From Clostridiales bacterium (GTDB taxonomy: Bacteria > Bacillota > Clostridia > Oscillospirales > Oscillospiraceae), in assembly GCA_004556345.1 (NCBI GenBank), contig SFHQ01000008.1, positions 1-64,000 of the forward strand: DNA of 64,000 bases, in the 5' to 3' direction. Below the pieces are notes generated by a model. It worked only from the letters and a program-made list of their open reading frames with translations, did not search any database and had not been told where the DNA came from. Positions 16,628-25,347 of the stretch are shown piece after piece (the stretch's first letter is position 1; each line of letters begins with the position of its first letter). The translations under genes were made by a program, and so were the position numbers.

Positions 16628-18112
16628 TTATTCTTCGGAGTCGCCGGTGCTGGTCCCTTCTGTGGTTCCGCCGGTGGTCCCGGTGCCGGTGCCGCCAGTG
16701 GTGGTCCCGGTGGTGTCGTTGGAGCCGGTGCCGCCGGTGGTGGTGTTCCCGGTGTTCCCGGTGCCGGTGGTGTCGTTGGACCCCGTGGTGTCGCCGGTGG
16801 TGGTGCCGGTGTTGTTATTGTTGTTGGTCGTGGTGCCGGTGCTGCCGTCGTCGGCGGCGTTTCCGGCGTCCTTGGTGGAGTCATGGGGGGTGGAGTTGGG
16901 GTTCTCCACGACGCTCACGGCCACCTCCACGGTCTTCGACCCGGCCACGCCCTTGATGATGGCGCTGCCCACCTGCTTGGCGGTGACGACGCCCTTGTCG
17001 TCCACGGTGGCCACAGACGTGTCGTTGCTGCTCCACTTGATGGTGGCGGGGGTCTTGGACGTGTCCTCCATGACCACGGTGGCGTCGATGGGATAGGTCT
17101 CACCGGAGCGGACGGTGATGCTCTCGTTGGTCACGCGGATGCTGTCCACGCCCGTGGCGCTCTCCACCACGGTGACGGTGCCGCTGGCGACCTTTTCGCC
17201 GTCGATGGAGGCGGTGATGGTGGCGCTGCCCAGGCTCTCGGCGGTGAGGGTCGCGGTGAGGCCGTCGCCCTCGACGGTGACCACGTTGTTCTCGCTGCTG
17301 GTCCAGGTGACGGTCGGCTCACTGCTGCCGTTGGACGAGCTTGTGCTGCCGGTGTTCAGGGTGGCGGTGGCGGTCTCGCCCACCACGATCTCCGAGGTGG
17401 AGAAGTCGATCTTATAGTCGCCCTTGCCGGCCACCATGGACCGGATCACCAGCACCGCCAGCACGATCACCACCAGGCCGATGATGATGGGCAAAAACTG
17501 CATGAAGCCCCCCCGGCGGCCGCCCCGGTCGTAATCCCGGTCCCGGTCCCGACGGCGGCGGTCTCGGTCGTAGTCGCGGTCATAGTCCCGGCTGCGGCTG
17601 CTGCGGCGGTCCCGGTCGTAGTCCCGGTCGCGGCCGGAGCCGGCGGAGGACCGGCGGCGGTCCCGATCCCGGTCTCTGTCCCGGCCGGAGCCGGACGAGG
17701 AACGGTGGCGGTCCCGGTCCCGGCTGCCGGAGCTGCGGGACGAGGGGCCGGAGGAACGGCTGCGGCTGGCACCGGAGGCGGAAGAGGACTTCTTCTTCCG
17801 GCTGGCGCCGTGATCCTCCCAGTCGGGGGCGGTGCGCTCCCAGTCGGACAGGTCGATGTCATCGTCCCGGCGGGAGCGGGTGTTGTAGTTGTCGTAGCCC
17901 CTGGTGGAGTAGCGGTCGTAGCCCCGGTCATAGTCGTCGTAGTTGTCATAGTCCCGGCCATAGAGCGCCCGGTCGTACCGGTCGTAGGTGCCGCCGTTGC
18001 GATAGTCCCGGTCGTAATAGTCATAGTCCCGGCTACCGGAAGCATCAAAGGAGCCCCGGCGGGAGCTCCCTCTGTAAGAGCGGCTGTAATCGTCGTAATC
18101 GTCGTAACGCAT
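16628..18112 (-). CDS. Single-pass membrane protein: Arg/Asp/Tyr-rich cytoplasmic region plus Big_2 Ig-like domains
   Basis: The product is about 494 residues. The first 200 are of extreme composition: first Asp/Tyr/Arg repeats, then Ser/Arg and RDRD repeats, with almost no hydrophobic residues. One membrane segment follows (about 205-222, FLPIIIGLVVIVLAVLVI). Outside come two bacterial Ig-like (Big_2) domains, recognisable from VVTVEGDGLTATLTAESLG and SVATVDDKGVVTAKQVGSA. The tail of about 100 residues is Thr/Gly/Asn-rich. Topology suggests a disordered, charged cytoplasmic part and a surface-exposed wall or adhesin part. The start at 18112 has AGGAGG 12 bases upstream. No sortase motif is visible. 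Function unknown. Confidence 0.75.
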   Translation of the reverse strand: MRYDDYDDYSRSYRGSSRRGSFDASGSRDYDYYDRDYRNGGTYDRYDRALYGRDYDNYDDYDRGYDRYSTRGYDNYNTRSRRDDDIDLSDWERTAPDWEDHGASRKKKSSSASGASRSRSSGPSSRSSGSRDRDRHRSSSGSGRDRDRDRDRRRSSAGSGRDRDYDRDRRSSRSRDYDRDYDRDRRRRDRDRDYDRGGRRGGFMQFLPIIIGLVVIVLAVLVIRSMVAGKGDYKIDFSTSEIVVGETATATLNTGSTSSSNGSSEPTVTWTSSENNVVTVEGDGLTATLTAESLGSATITASIDGEKVASGTVTVVESATGVDSIRVTNESITVRSGETYPIDATVVMEDTSKTPATIKWSSNDTSVATVDDKGVVTAKQVGSAIIKGVAGSKTVEVAVSVVENPNSTPHDSTKDAGNAADDGSTGTTTNNNNNTGTTTGDTTGSNDTTGTGNTGNTTTGGTGSNDTTGTTTGGTGTGTTGGTTEGTSTGDSEE

Positions 18113-18199
18113 AAGCAGTATCATCCTCCTGACGATCGTTCTGCATCAAAAATGTCATCGGGTCGTTGGATTCGATGAGAAATCTCTATAGTTCATGGT

Positions 18200-18228
18200 A
18201 TTATATCATATCTGACAGCCGCTGAAAA
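18200..18228 (-). promoter_or_regulatory. Putative promoter of the Big_2 membrane protein
   Basis: Minus strand TTTTCA (18228-18223), 17 bases, perfect TATAAT (18205-18200), about 90 bases upstream of the start codon. Confidence 0.55.
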
Positions 18229-18292
18229 CACCTAATTTGTAAAGTTTCCGCAAAATATTGTCACCGTTTTTGGGAGAAATCCCGACGAAACC

Positions 18293-18321
18293 TTTACCAA
18301 ACGGGGGTTTTATGCTACAAT
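18293..18321 (+). promoter_or_regulatory. Putative promoter of the DapF-like gene
   Basis: TTTACC (18293-18298), 17 bases, TACAAT (18316-18321), 82 bases before the GTG start. Confidence 0.45.
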
Positions 18322-18403
18322 ACCCACAAAACCCGTGTTTTTCCAACCCTTCGCCCCCCCAGGGCGGGCGGCCGGGAGGGCGGGAGGAAACGAGGGAATT
18401 TCT

Positions 18404-19201
18404 GTGAAGCTGTCTTTTCAAACGGCCGGTCTTCCCACCTGGCCGGTGCTGCTGGTGAAGACCCCGGTGGACGCGGCGGACCGCCCGGCCATCGCCGGGA
18501 AGCTGAAGGCCATCCGGGAGCTGGGGGCCAAAGACGTGTTCTTTCTGACCCCGCCCCAGGGCAAGGGCGTGGTCCGGGTCGAGACCGTGACCGGGGCCGT
18601 CAGCGGCACGGCCCTGCTGCTGGGGGGCCTGTCCTTCGCCGTAGGCCGGGGCATCCGGCGGGACAAAAAATTGCCCGTGGAGATCGGCGGGAGCAACGCC
18701 CCCTGCACCGTCCAGCTCAACCCCCTGGCGGGGCATGGGGCGGCGGACCTGCCCCTGCCCCTGTGGATGGGATCCCGGCCCTTTTTGTCCAAAGCCGAAA
18801 CAGCGCCGATGGTCTGCCTGCCGGGGCTGGTCTGCGTGCTGCGCTCCGGGGCGGCGTTGCCGGAAGAGGCCGTCCTGGCCCCGGCGTTGGACACGCTGGC
18901 GCGGGAGAACGAGGTCCCCGCTGCCGCCGCCCTGCTCTGGAATTTCCGGGCGGGCAGTCTGTCCGCCGTCCGCTGGCAGGCGGGCGAGGCGGATCTCACC
19001 CCCCTCCCCTGCGGCGTGGCGGCGGCGGGGGCGGCGGCGGCCTGGTCGGCCCGGCACGGGACCGACGGACACCACCGGCTGACCATCCGGCAGCCCGGCG
19101 GAGCGCTGGACACGGATGCCGTCGTCAAGGGCGGTCGGCTCCAGCGCCTCACCGTCAGCGGGCCGGTGGTCTTGGGGCCGGAATACGTCGTGGAATTTTA
19201 A
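18404..19201 (+). CDS. Degenerate diaminopimelate-epimerase-fold protein
   Basis: The product is about 265 residues. The C-terminal part LTIRQPGGALDTDAV and TVSGPVVLGPEYVVEF follows the end of DapF closely, and LPCGVAAAGAAAAW aligns with the second catalytic motif (ACGTG), keeping its cysteine (Cys203). The first catalytic motif (CGNGA) is not recognisable: its place holds TGAVSGTALLLGG without cysteine. Loss of one of the two cysteines should abolish two-base racemisation, so this is probably not an epimerase. A true dapF lies at 33665-34498. The GTG at 18404 is chosen because GAGGG lies seven bases upstream. Other DapF-fold families (PrpF, PhzF) are possible but no closer by eye. Confidence 0.6.
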   Translation: MKLSFQTAGLPTWPVLLVKTPVDAADRPAIAGKLKAIRELGAKDVFFLTPPQGKGVVRVETVTGAVSGTALLLGGLSFAVGRGIRRDKKLPVEIGGSNAPCTVQLNPLAGHGAADLPLPLWMGSRPFLSKAETAPMVCLPGLVCVLRSGAALPEEAVLAPALDTLARENEVPAAAALLWNFRAGSLSAVRWQAGEADLTPLPCGVAAAGAAAAWSARHGTDGHHRLTIRQPGGALDTDAVVKGGRLQRLTVSGPVVLGPEYVVEF

Positions 19202-19258
19202 GGCTCTGCCGCAGCAAAGGGCAGGAACAGCGCCGTGCTGTCCCTGTCCTTTTTTGGC

Positions 19259-20962
19259 TTAATGTTCTGTTTCTTCTTCGTTTTCGCTGTTCTGCGGCTT
19301 TCCTGGTGCTTGCCCGTTGCCGTCGAACTGCGGCGGTTCTGCACCATCCGATTCGCCTGTGCCGCCCGGTCCACCCGGTCCGCCAGCTCCGTTGCCGCCG
19401 CCCATGTTCATGGTGCCCATGACGCTTACGTCCAGGTCGGAGGCATCAATTAGGGCGTCGCTGTCGCGCTGGGCCTCCTCGGTGGAGGGGATGGTCCCGT
19501 CCAACTGCCCCTGGATGGACTGACCGCGCAGCTTCACCACCTGGTAGAGCGTTTCCGCCGCCGTCTCGTACTCGTCATAGGAGTAGAAGGCCGTGGGGTC
19601 TGTTTCCACCAGCTCGTCGATCTGGCTGCGGACGCGCTCATAGAAGGCGTCAAAGCCGCCGCCGTTGATGTACTCGCTGACCAGCTGCTGCAAATAGGCC
19701 TCATACTGGCTGTGATACGTCTCGTTCTCCAGGAGCGTATCGAAGAAGTCCGTACCGGAGAAGGCATCGTCGATGGGGCTGTTCACCACGCTGGTGGCCT
19801 CGCTGCTCTCCTCTGTTTCGCCGGAGCCGCCGGGCATCCCGCCGCCCATGCCACCCATGCCGCCCATGCCGCCGAGGGCCAGGTTGTAGTCCCAGGGGAT
19901 GAGGCTCAGCTTTCCGTCCGACTCATAGAGATAGTAGTTGTGGGCCATCGTCCCGGATAAGCTGTCCTCGTTGACGGAGAAGACATGGACCGCCATGTAG
20001 CGCAGGAGGTTGTCGATGTCCATGTAAGTCTCCAGGTCGTTCCCCGCCGCAATGTTTTTCAGGGCCTTGACCACCCGCTCGTGGTCGGCCTGGTTCGTCT
20101 TGGTGACTTCCCCGTCCCAGATCGTCTCATAGCTGTCCAGGTCATCGTCGGTGTAGTTGAGGTCTGCGCCGCCGCTGTTCCTGTCCATGCCGCCCGGCTG
20201 CTCGGCGTTTTCTGCGGCGTCTGTCTGGTTCGGCGCGTCCGGTGCTCCCCCGTTGCCGAAGTCTTTGCCGTCCTCGGTCCCCTCCGGCATCCCATCCGGC
20301 CTGTCTTGGGCCTTCCCGCCGCCCATGTCCATGCTCTCCGGCTTATAAAGCTCCCCGCTCTCCGTGCCGTAGTTGCGGAGCTGGAAGCTGTCCTCCACGC
20401 CCTCCAGGGCCAGGTAAACGCCCCAATATTCCCCGTTGAGTGAAATTTTGGCGTAATTATAGAGGGAGACGTCCGCGCCGAGATACTGGTACATGTCATA
20501 GATCAGCGCCTCCTTTAGGTTGGTGGCGTCGGCGTAGTTGTTGTTCAGGATGAGCTTATCCAGGCCGAAGCAGGTCTGCCCGTCCACATAGTGGTCAAAC
20601 TCCAGCTTGAAGCTGTAGCGGTCCGTTGTGTCATCGTTGGCGATGGCGCTCAGGCTGGTGTTGCCCTTAGGGCGGATGCCCACCTGATAGAACATGGTGC
20701 CGTTGACCTCCACGTTGCACTGGTAGTAGGTTTCTGCCGTGGCGTTTTCCAGCATGTCGTTCCAGTCCGCCTCGTCCATCTGGATGTTCACGCTGAGGAT
20801 GCTGCTGGTGTCAAACAGCGCCGTTTCATATTCCTGCGCAATGCCCTTGTCCCCGGCCCAGGCCGTGAGCGGACCGGAAAAGGCGACGGCGCAGAGACAC
20901 AGGCAGACGGCAGCGGCCATGACCGCCGCAACGATCTTCGTGATGTGTTTGTGCGCAAGCAT
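19259..20962 (-). CDS. CotH-family (kinase-like) exported protein
   Basis: This 567-residue protein starts with a signal sequence (about 8-36) and continues as a CotH domain: MFYQVGIRPKGNTSLSA, YSFKLEFDHY, LILNNNYADATNLKEALIYD, GEYWGVYLALEGVEDSF and LSLIPWDYNLALGG. CotH of Bacillus phosphorylates spore-coat proteins; many homologues sit outside sporulation with VTC-type genes. Two Gly/Met/Asp-rich low-complexity inserts and a Gly/Pro-rich tail are present. It is the third gene after the VTC polymerase and DUF4956 protein, 14 bases behind the latter. That order is a recurring cluster in Firmicutes, so a joint role in polyphosphate or surface modification is inferred. Confidence 0.85.
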   Translation of the reverse strand: MLAHKHITKIVAAVMAAAVCLCLCAVAFSGPLTAWAGDKGIAQEYETALFDTSSILSVNIQMDEADWNDMLENATAETYYQCNVEVNGTMFYQVGIRPKGNTSLSAIANDDTTDRYSFKLEFDHYVDGQTCFGLDKLILNNNYADATNLKEALIYDMYQYLGADVSLYNYAKISLNGEYWGVYLALEGVEDSFQLRNYGTESGELYKPESMDMGGGKAQDRPDGMPEGTEDGKDFGNGGAPDAPNQTDAAENAEQPGGMDRNSGGADLNYTDDDLDSYETIWDGEVTKTNQADHERVVKALKNIAAGNDLETYMDIDNLLRYMAVHVFSVNEDSLSGTMAHNYYLYESDGKLSLIPWDYNLALGGMGGMGGMGGGMPGGSGETEESSEATSVVNSPIDDAFSGTDFFDTLLENETYHSQYEAYLQQLVSEYINGGGFDAFYERVRSQIDELVETDPTAFYSYDEYETAAETLYQVVKLRGQSIQGQLDGTIPSTEEAQRDSDALIDASDLDVSVMGTMNMGGGNGAGGPGGPGGTGESDGAEPPQFDGNGQAPGKPQNSENEEETEH

Positions 20963-20976
20963 GGGTCCGCCCCCCG

Positions 20977-21648
20977 TTACGACAGGTATTCGCCGTTGTA
21001 GCTGACCAGGGTGGCGCTCCCCACGCCGGGCAGGTGGGCGATGGTGTTGACGAAGTCGGTGGAGGCGTTTTTGCCCCGCAGCTCTGCCGTCAGCTCGATG
21101 CCGGCGGTGGTGATGCTCTTGGACTTGACGATAGGATGCTCGGTATTCTCCTTCAGAACGTCCAGCGCGGCGTGCTCCGCCGTCTCATCTGTGCAGTTCA
21201 GGACCAGGATATAGGGGTCGTTTCGCACTTTGCGGTTGGCAAAGAGCAGCAGGATCACGCCGATGAGGGCAGAGCCGATCACAGCCAGCGGGAGCAGGCC
21301 CGCGCCGACGACGATGCCCACAGCCAGGGACCAGAAGAGAAAGACGATCTCCACCGGCTCCTTGATGGCCGTGCGGAAACGGATGATGGAGAGGGCGCCC
21401 ACCATGCCCAGAGACAGGACCACGTTGGACGTGACCGCCATGATGACCAAGGTCGTGACCAGGGACAGGCCGACCAAGGTCAGCGCAAAGCCGCTGGAGT
21501 ACATGACGCCCGTCAGCGTCTTTTTGTAGATGAGGAAGATGAACAGGCCGATCACCAGCGAGACGGCCAGGCCGAGCACGGTATCCAGGACCGAGAACTC
21601 GGACACGTTTTCCAGAAAGCTGGACTTAAAAATATCGTTGAAGCTCAT
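20977..21648 (-). CDS. DUF4956 membrane protein
   Basis: This 223-residue protein has four predicted membrane segments in the first 145 residues, with the conserved LGMVGALSIIRFRTAIKEP signature between them, and a soluble ferredoxin-like C-terminal domain (about 150-223). The layout recalls MgtC-type or small transporter proteins. DUF4956 genes are regularly found between a VTC polyphosphate polymerase and a CotH protein, as here, with gaps of 27 and 14 bases. A role in exporting or guiding the polymer product is inference from that synteny. Confidence 0.85.
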   Translation of the reverse strand: MSFNDIFKSSFLENVSEFSVLDTVLGLAVSLVIGLFIFLIYKKTLTGVMYSSGFALTLVGLSLVTTLVIMAVTSNVVLSLGMVGALSIIRFRTAIKEPVEIVFLFWSLAVGIVVGAGLLPLAVIGSALIGVILLLFANRKVRNDPYILVLNCTDETAEHAALDVLKENTEHPIVKSKSITTAGIELTAELRGKNASTDFVNTIAHLPGVGSATLVSYNGEYLS

Positions 21649-21675
21649 GTAGGTTCTCCTTTTTTTACTCGTTGC

Positions 21676-22368
21676 TCAGCCGAACCGGCGGCAGGCCCCG
21701 TACTTGGAAAACGCCTGCTGGCGCAGGGTCCCCACTTGCAATAAGCCGCGAATGACTTCTGGCAGAAAGGCGTCGAACTTCACCTCTAAGATGGTGTCGC
21801 CGGGGGCATCTGTGGCGCTGATGTCTGGGAGCGTCCCCACGGCAAAGTCGCGCTCAAACAGGCTCGTGCGGATGTGGGAGTCGAAGGTCACGCGAACGTT
21901 GCCCGCCCGGTAGATGTACGGCTCCCGCACATAGGACACCAGCACGCGGGGCCGGAGCTGCTGCAACTTCATCTTGCAGTACAGCTCCCCCACCAGCGGC
22001 TCCGGGTGCTCCAGCATCCAAGGCCCCGGTGCCTGTAATATCCTCTGGTACTCCTCCGCCGTCAGGGGCGCGTCGAGCTTTTTGCACAGGTCGTTGTGCT
22101 TGATCTTCTTTTCCAGGGTGATGAAGGAAAGATCCTCGTTGTAGTAACGGATGCGAAATTTTTCCCGCGTCTGCACGCCGCTCAGCTTTTCCCGCAGGGC
22201 CTTGTCCTTGTAGTTGTCAAAGTAGACGCTTCGGATCGTATACCGCCCCGTCTCGTCCGTGTGGGGGTCCCGCTGCATGAGCGGCCGCAGGCGCTGGACG
22301 AGGGCCATGCGGTCGGCCAGGCTGATCGAATACTTCAGCTCGTGCCGATACTTGCCGGTCAGTTCCAT
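21676..22368 (-). CDS. VTC-domain polyphosphate polymerase
   Basis: This 230-residue protein matches the VTC catalytic tunnel fold (CYTH-related). The basic and acidic residues that line the tunnel are visible in YRHELKY, IRSVYFDN, KFRIRYY, ITLEKKIK, SYVREPYI, TFDSHIRTS and ILEVKFDAFLPE. Eukaryotic VTC4 makes polyphosphate from ATP with this domain; bacterial stand-alone forms are assumed to do the same. AAAGGAG lies seven bases before the ATG. It heads the three-gene cluster and is divergent from a two-component system across a 213-base gap. Confidence 0.88.
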   Translation of the reverse strand: MELTGKYRHELKYSISLADRMALVQRLRPLMQRDPHTDETGRYTIRSVYFDNYKDKALREKLSGVQTREKFRIRYYNEDLSFITLEKKIKHNDLCKKLDAPLTAEEYQRILQAPGPWMLEHPEPLVGELYCKMKLQQLRPRVLVSYVREPYIYRAGNVRVTFDSHIRTSLFERDFAVGTLPDISATDAPGDTILEVKFDAFLPEVIRGLLQVGTLRQQAFSKYGACRRFG

Positions 22369-22440
22369 CGTAACGCTCCTTTCTGTGGTGCAATGTGATC
22401 AACGAAGGCCATTGTACAAACTCGTCCCAAAATGTACTTG

Positions 22441-22514
22441 AAAAGTTCCGGTTAAGAAATTGTGAACTTTTGGTAAGGCAGGCACTTTCCTCCGGCAGAG
22501 CCTCCTGCTATACT
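22441..22514. promoter_or_regulatory. Divergent control region with inverted repeat
   Basis: AAAAGTTC (22441-22448) and GAACTTTT (22464-22471) form a perfect 8-bp inverted repeat with a 15-base gap, an operator-like layout. Rightward, TTTCCT (22486-22491), 17 bases and TATACT (22509-22514) make a promoter with a poor -35 for the two-component genes. Binding by the adjacent response regulator is inference. Confidence 0.45.
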
Positions 22515-22581
22515 AAAAAAGATTTCAGGCTCATTTTGGCTTGGCCTCATAAAATAGGAGAAAAGACGGGAGGGGATACCC

Positions 22582-23259
22582 ATGCGGATCTTGATCGCAG
22601 AGGATGAAGTGACCATTGCACGAGCGCTGAAGGTCATGCTGGAAAAAAATAAATACGCCGTGGACCTGGTCCACAACGGCAACGACGCCCTGGACTATCT
22701 CCGGGCCACCGGCTACGACGCGCTGGTGCTGGACATCATGATGCCGGGGAAAGACGGCATCCAGGTCCTGAAAACAGCCCGCGCAGAGGGGGTCACCACG
22801 CCCGCCCTCTTCCTCACGGCCAAGGCGGAGGTGGCCGACCGGGTGGCCGGGCTGGACGCCGGGGCGGACGATTATCTCCCCAAGCCCTTTGCCGCCAGCG
22901 AATTTCTGGCCCGTGTCCGGGCGCTGGTGCGGCGCAGCAACGTCTACGCCCCCGCGCTGCTGACCGTGGGAAACACCACGCTGGACGGTGACCAATACAT
23001 GCTGAAAGCGCCTGCCGACACCGTGCGGCTGAACAACAAGGAGTACCAGCTCACGGAGCTGTTCTTCCGCCACCCGCGGCAGGTCTTTTCCTCCGCGCAT
23101 CTCTTTGAAAAGATCTGGGGCCTGGACAGCCAGGCGGAGATGGACGTGGTCTGGACCTACATCAGCTTCCTGCGCCGCAAGCTCAAGCAGATCGGGGCGG
23201 ACGTGGAGATCCGGACCATCCGCGGCGCGGGCTATGCCCTGGAGGAGATGCCATGCTGA
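22582..23259 (+). CDS. OmpR/PhoB-family response regulator
   Basis: This 225-residue protein has a receiver domain with phospho-acceptor Asp51 (LVLDIMMPGKDG), the acidic pair at 7-9 (EDE) and Lys101 (LPKPF), then a winged-helix output domain ending in DVVWTYISFLRRKLKQ and TIRGAGYALEE. It overlaps the histidine kinase gene by seven bases, so they form a cognate pair. The divergent VTC-DUF4956-CotH cluster is the obvious candidate target. Confidence 0.93.
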   Translation: MRILIAEDEVTIARALKVMLEKNKYAVDLVHNGNDALDYLRATGYDALVLDIMMPGKDGIQVLKTARAEGVTTPALFLTAKAEVADRVAGLDAGADDYLPKPFAASEFLARVRALVRRSNVYAPALLTVGNTTLDGDQYMLKAPADTVRLNNKEYQLTELFFRHPRQVFSSAHLFEKIWGLDSQAEMDVVWTYISFLRRKLKQIGADVEIRTIRGAGYALEEMPC

Positions 23260-24476
23260 AGCAGATGCGCTGGCGCTTCATCGGCGCGGCGATGGCGGCC
23301 TTTACCGCCGTGGTCCTGACCCTGCTGTGCTTCGTGAATCTCTGGAACTACCACAGCATGACCGACCAGCAGGACGAGGCACTCTCCCACCTGCTGGAGG
23401 TGGAGGACCAGCGGACGCCCTTTCCCCGTGAGAAAGACGCCCCCCCCTTTGACGACTGGGCGCACTTCTCGCCGGAGGTGCAGTATTCCCTCCGCTTCTT
23501 CTCCGTCCACTATGACGCCGACGGCACCGTGCTCCGGGTGGATCAGGATCATGTCGCTTCCCTCTCGGAGGAGGATGCCAAAGCCTATGCAGACGCGGCC
23601 CTGGCCCACCAGAAGGCCCAGGGCTATGAGAGCGGCTACCGCTATCTGGTCCACACGACGGACCAGGAGACGGTGGTCCTCTTCCTCAACTCGGAGCGGG
23701 AGCTGCAGCGGATGCACTCCCTGCTTTGGATCACGCTGGTCATTGCCGGGGTCTGTCTGGTGGTGGTGTTTGTTCTGGTGGTCCTCTTGTCCCGGCGGGC
23801 CATCCTGCCGTACCTGAAAAACATGGAGGCCCAGAAGCAGTTCATCACCAACGCCAGCCATGAGCTGAAAACGCCCCTGACCGCCATCGCCACCAGCGCG
23901 GACGTGCTGGCCATGGAGCACGGCGACGACGAGTGGGTCCGCAACATCCAGGCCCAGGCGGCGCGGTTGGCCAAGCTCATCACCAATCTCGTCACCCTCT
24001 CCCGCCTGGATGAGGAAAACCCCTTTCCCGCGCGTGCGTCGTTTTCCCTCAGCGATGCGCTTTGGGAGATCAGCGAGCCGTTTGTCTCGCTGTCCCAAGC
24101 AAAGGGAAAGACATATACGCAGGAGATCGCAGACGGGCTGACCGTGGTCGGGGACCGGACCGCCATCCAGCAGATGGTTTCGATCCTGCTGGACAACGCC
24201 CTCAAGTATTCCCCCGACGGCGGGTGCATTGCCCTGACCGCCCGGCGCAGCGGGAAGCGCACGGAGCTTACCGTCTCCAACACCGTGGACACCGACCAGC
24301 CGACCGACACCGACCGCCTCTTCGACCGCTTCTATCGGGCGGACGAGTCCCACTCCCATGCCGTGAGCGGGACGGGCATCGGGCTGTCCATTGCCAAGGC
24401 CACGGTGGAGGCCCACGGCGGGAAGATCTTTGCCCGGCAGGCAGCGCATCAGCTCGTGTTTTATGTGGTCCTATAA
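23253..24476 (+). CDS. Membrane sensor histidine kinase
   Basis: This 407-residue protein has two membrane segments (about 9-30 and 158-180) bracketing an extracytoplasmic sensor of about 125 residues with no recognisable ligand domain. Then come the phospho-accepting ASHELKTPLTA (His203), the N box LLDNALKYSP, FDRFYRADES and GTGIGLSI. There is no clear HAMP domain. It is the partner of the overlapping response regulator and ends before a strong terminator. Confidence 0.93.
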   Translation: MLKQMRWRFIGAAMAAFTAVVLTLLCFVNLWNYHSMTDQQDEALSHLLEVEDQRTPFPREKDAPPFDDWAHFSPEVQYSLRFFSVHYDADGTVLRVDQDHVASLSEEDAKAYADAALAHQKAQGYESGYRYLVHTTDQETVVLFLNSERELQRMHSLLWITLVIAGVCLVVVFVLVVLLSRRAILPYLKNMEAQKQFITNASHELKTPLTAIATSADVLAMEHGDDEWVRNIQAQAARLAKLITNLVTLSRLDEENPFPARASFSLSDALWEISEPFVSLSQAKGKTYTQEIADGLTVVGDRTAIQQMVSILLDNALKYSPDGGCIALTARRSGKRTELTVSNTVDTDQPTDTDRLFDRFYRADESHSHAVSGTGIGLSIAKATVEAHGGKIFARQAAHQLVFYVVL

Positions 24477-24484
24477 AAAGCAGA

Positions 24485-24513
24485 AGAGAGCGGCCGGTCG
24501 GCCGCTCTCTTTG
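24485..24513 (+). terminator. Intrinsic terminator
   Basis: AGAGAGCGGCCG (24485-24496) pairs perfectly with CGGCCGCTCTCT (24499-24510), followed by Ts. Confidence 0.85.
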
Positions 24514-24548
24514 CGTTGGTACAGGTTACGTCTGTATCCGTATCAAAT

Positions 24549-25334
24549 TCAGTCCCCGTTGAACTTGTCCAAAAACTGCTTGGTGCGCTCCTGCTGGGGG
24601 TGGTAAAAGACCGCTTCGGGGCTGCCCTGCTCCACCACCACGCCGCCGTCCATGAAGAGGACCTGATCGGCCACGTCGCGGGCGAAGCTCATCTCGTGGG
24701 TGACGATGATCATGGTGGTGTGCTGCTCGGCAAGGCCCCGGATGACCTTCAGGACCTCTCCCGTCAGCTCCGGGTCCAGGGCGGAGGTCGGCTCGTCGAA
24801 GCAGAGGATGTCCGGGTGCAGGGCCAGGGCGCGGGCGATGGCCACCCGCTGCTGCTGGCCGCCGGAGAGCTGGTGCGGGTAATGCCCGGCCCGCTCCTTC
24901 AGGCCCATCTTTTCCAGCAGGGCCATACCCTCGGCGTCAATGGCGGCGAGGATCTTTTTCTTGTTGGCCTTGAAGTCCGGGCGCTCCTTGGCCATGAGCC
25001 GCTCGGCCAGGGTCACGTTTTCCAGGGCGGTGTACTGGGGGAAGAGGTTGAAACTCTGGAAGACCAGGCCGAAGTGCAGGCGCTTGCGGCGGATCTCCTT
25101 CTCCTGCTGGGTGGCGGGGTCGGCGGCGTCGAAGAGGGTCTCCCCCCGGACGACGATGCGGCCGGTGTTGGGGGTCTCCAGGAAGTTCAGGCAGCGCAGG
25201 AGGGTGGTCTTGCCGCTGCCGGAGGAGCCGATGATGGCCAGGACCTGGCCCTCGTCCAGAGAGAAGTTGATGTCTTTCAGGACCTTGGTGGCCCCGAAGT
25301 TTTTTTCAATGTGCTGTACGTCTAAGATCGACAT
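24549..25334 (-). CDS. Polar amino acid ABC transporter ATP-binding protein (GlnQ/HisP type)
   Basis: This 261-residue ATPase has Walker A IGSSGSGKTTLL, signature LSGGQQQRVAIARA, Walker B ILCFDEPTSALDPE and the switch histidine in VTHEM. It is the last gene of the operon, 13 bases after the permease gene. With one permease and a lipoprotein it forms a type I importer for amino acids. Substrate cannot be fixed from sequence; the binding protein is unusual (see its entry). Confidence 0.93.
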   Translation of the reverse strand: MSILDVQHIEKNFGATKVLKDINFSLDEGQVLAIIGSSGSGKTTLLRCLNFLETPNTGRIVVRGETLFDAADPATQQEKEIRRKRLHFGLVFQSFNLFPQYTALENVTLAERLMAKERPDFKANKKKILAAIDAEGMALLEKMGLKERAGHYPHQLSGGQQQRVAIARALALHPDILCFDEPTSALDPELTGEVLKVIRGLAEQHTTMIIVTHEMSFARDVADQVLFMDGGVVVEQGSPEAVFYHPQQERTKQFLDKFNGD

Positions 25335-25347
25335 GAGACAGACCCCC

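Noticed and set aside
16586..18178. A 530-codon open frame antisense to the Big_2 membrane protein
   Set aside because: Val/Ala/Gly-only composition produced by the repeats of the real gene on the other strand; no plausible start.
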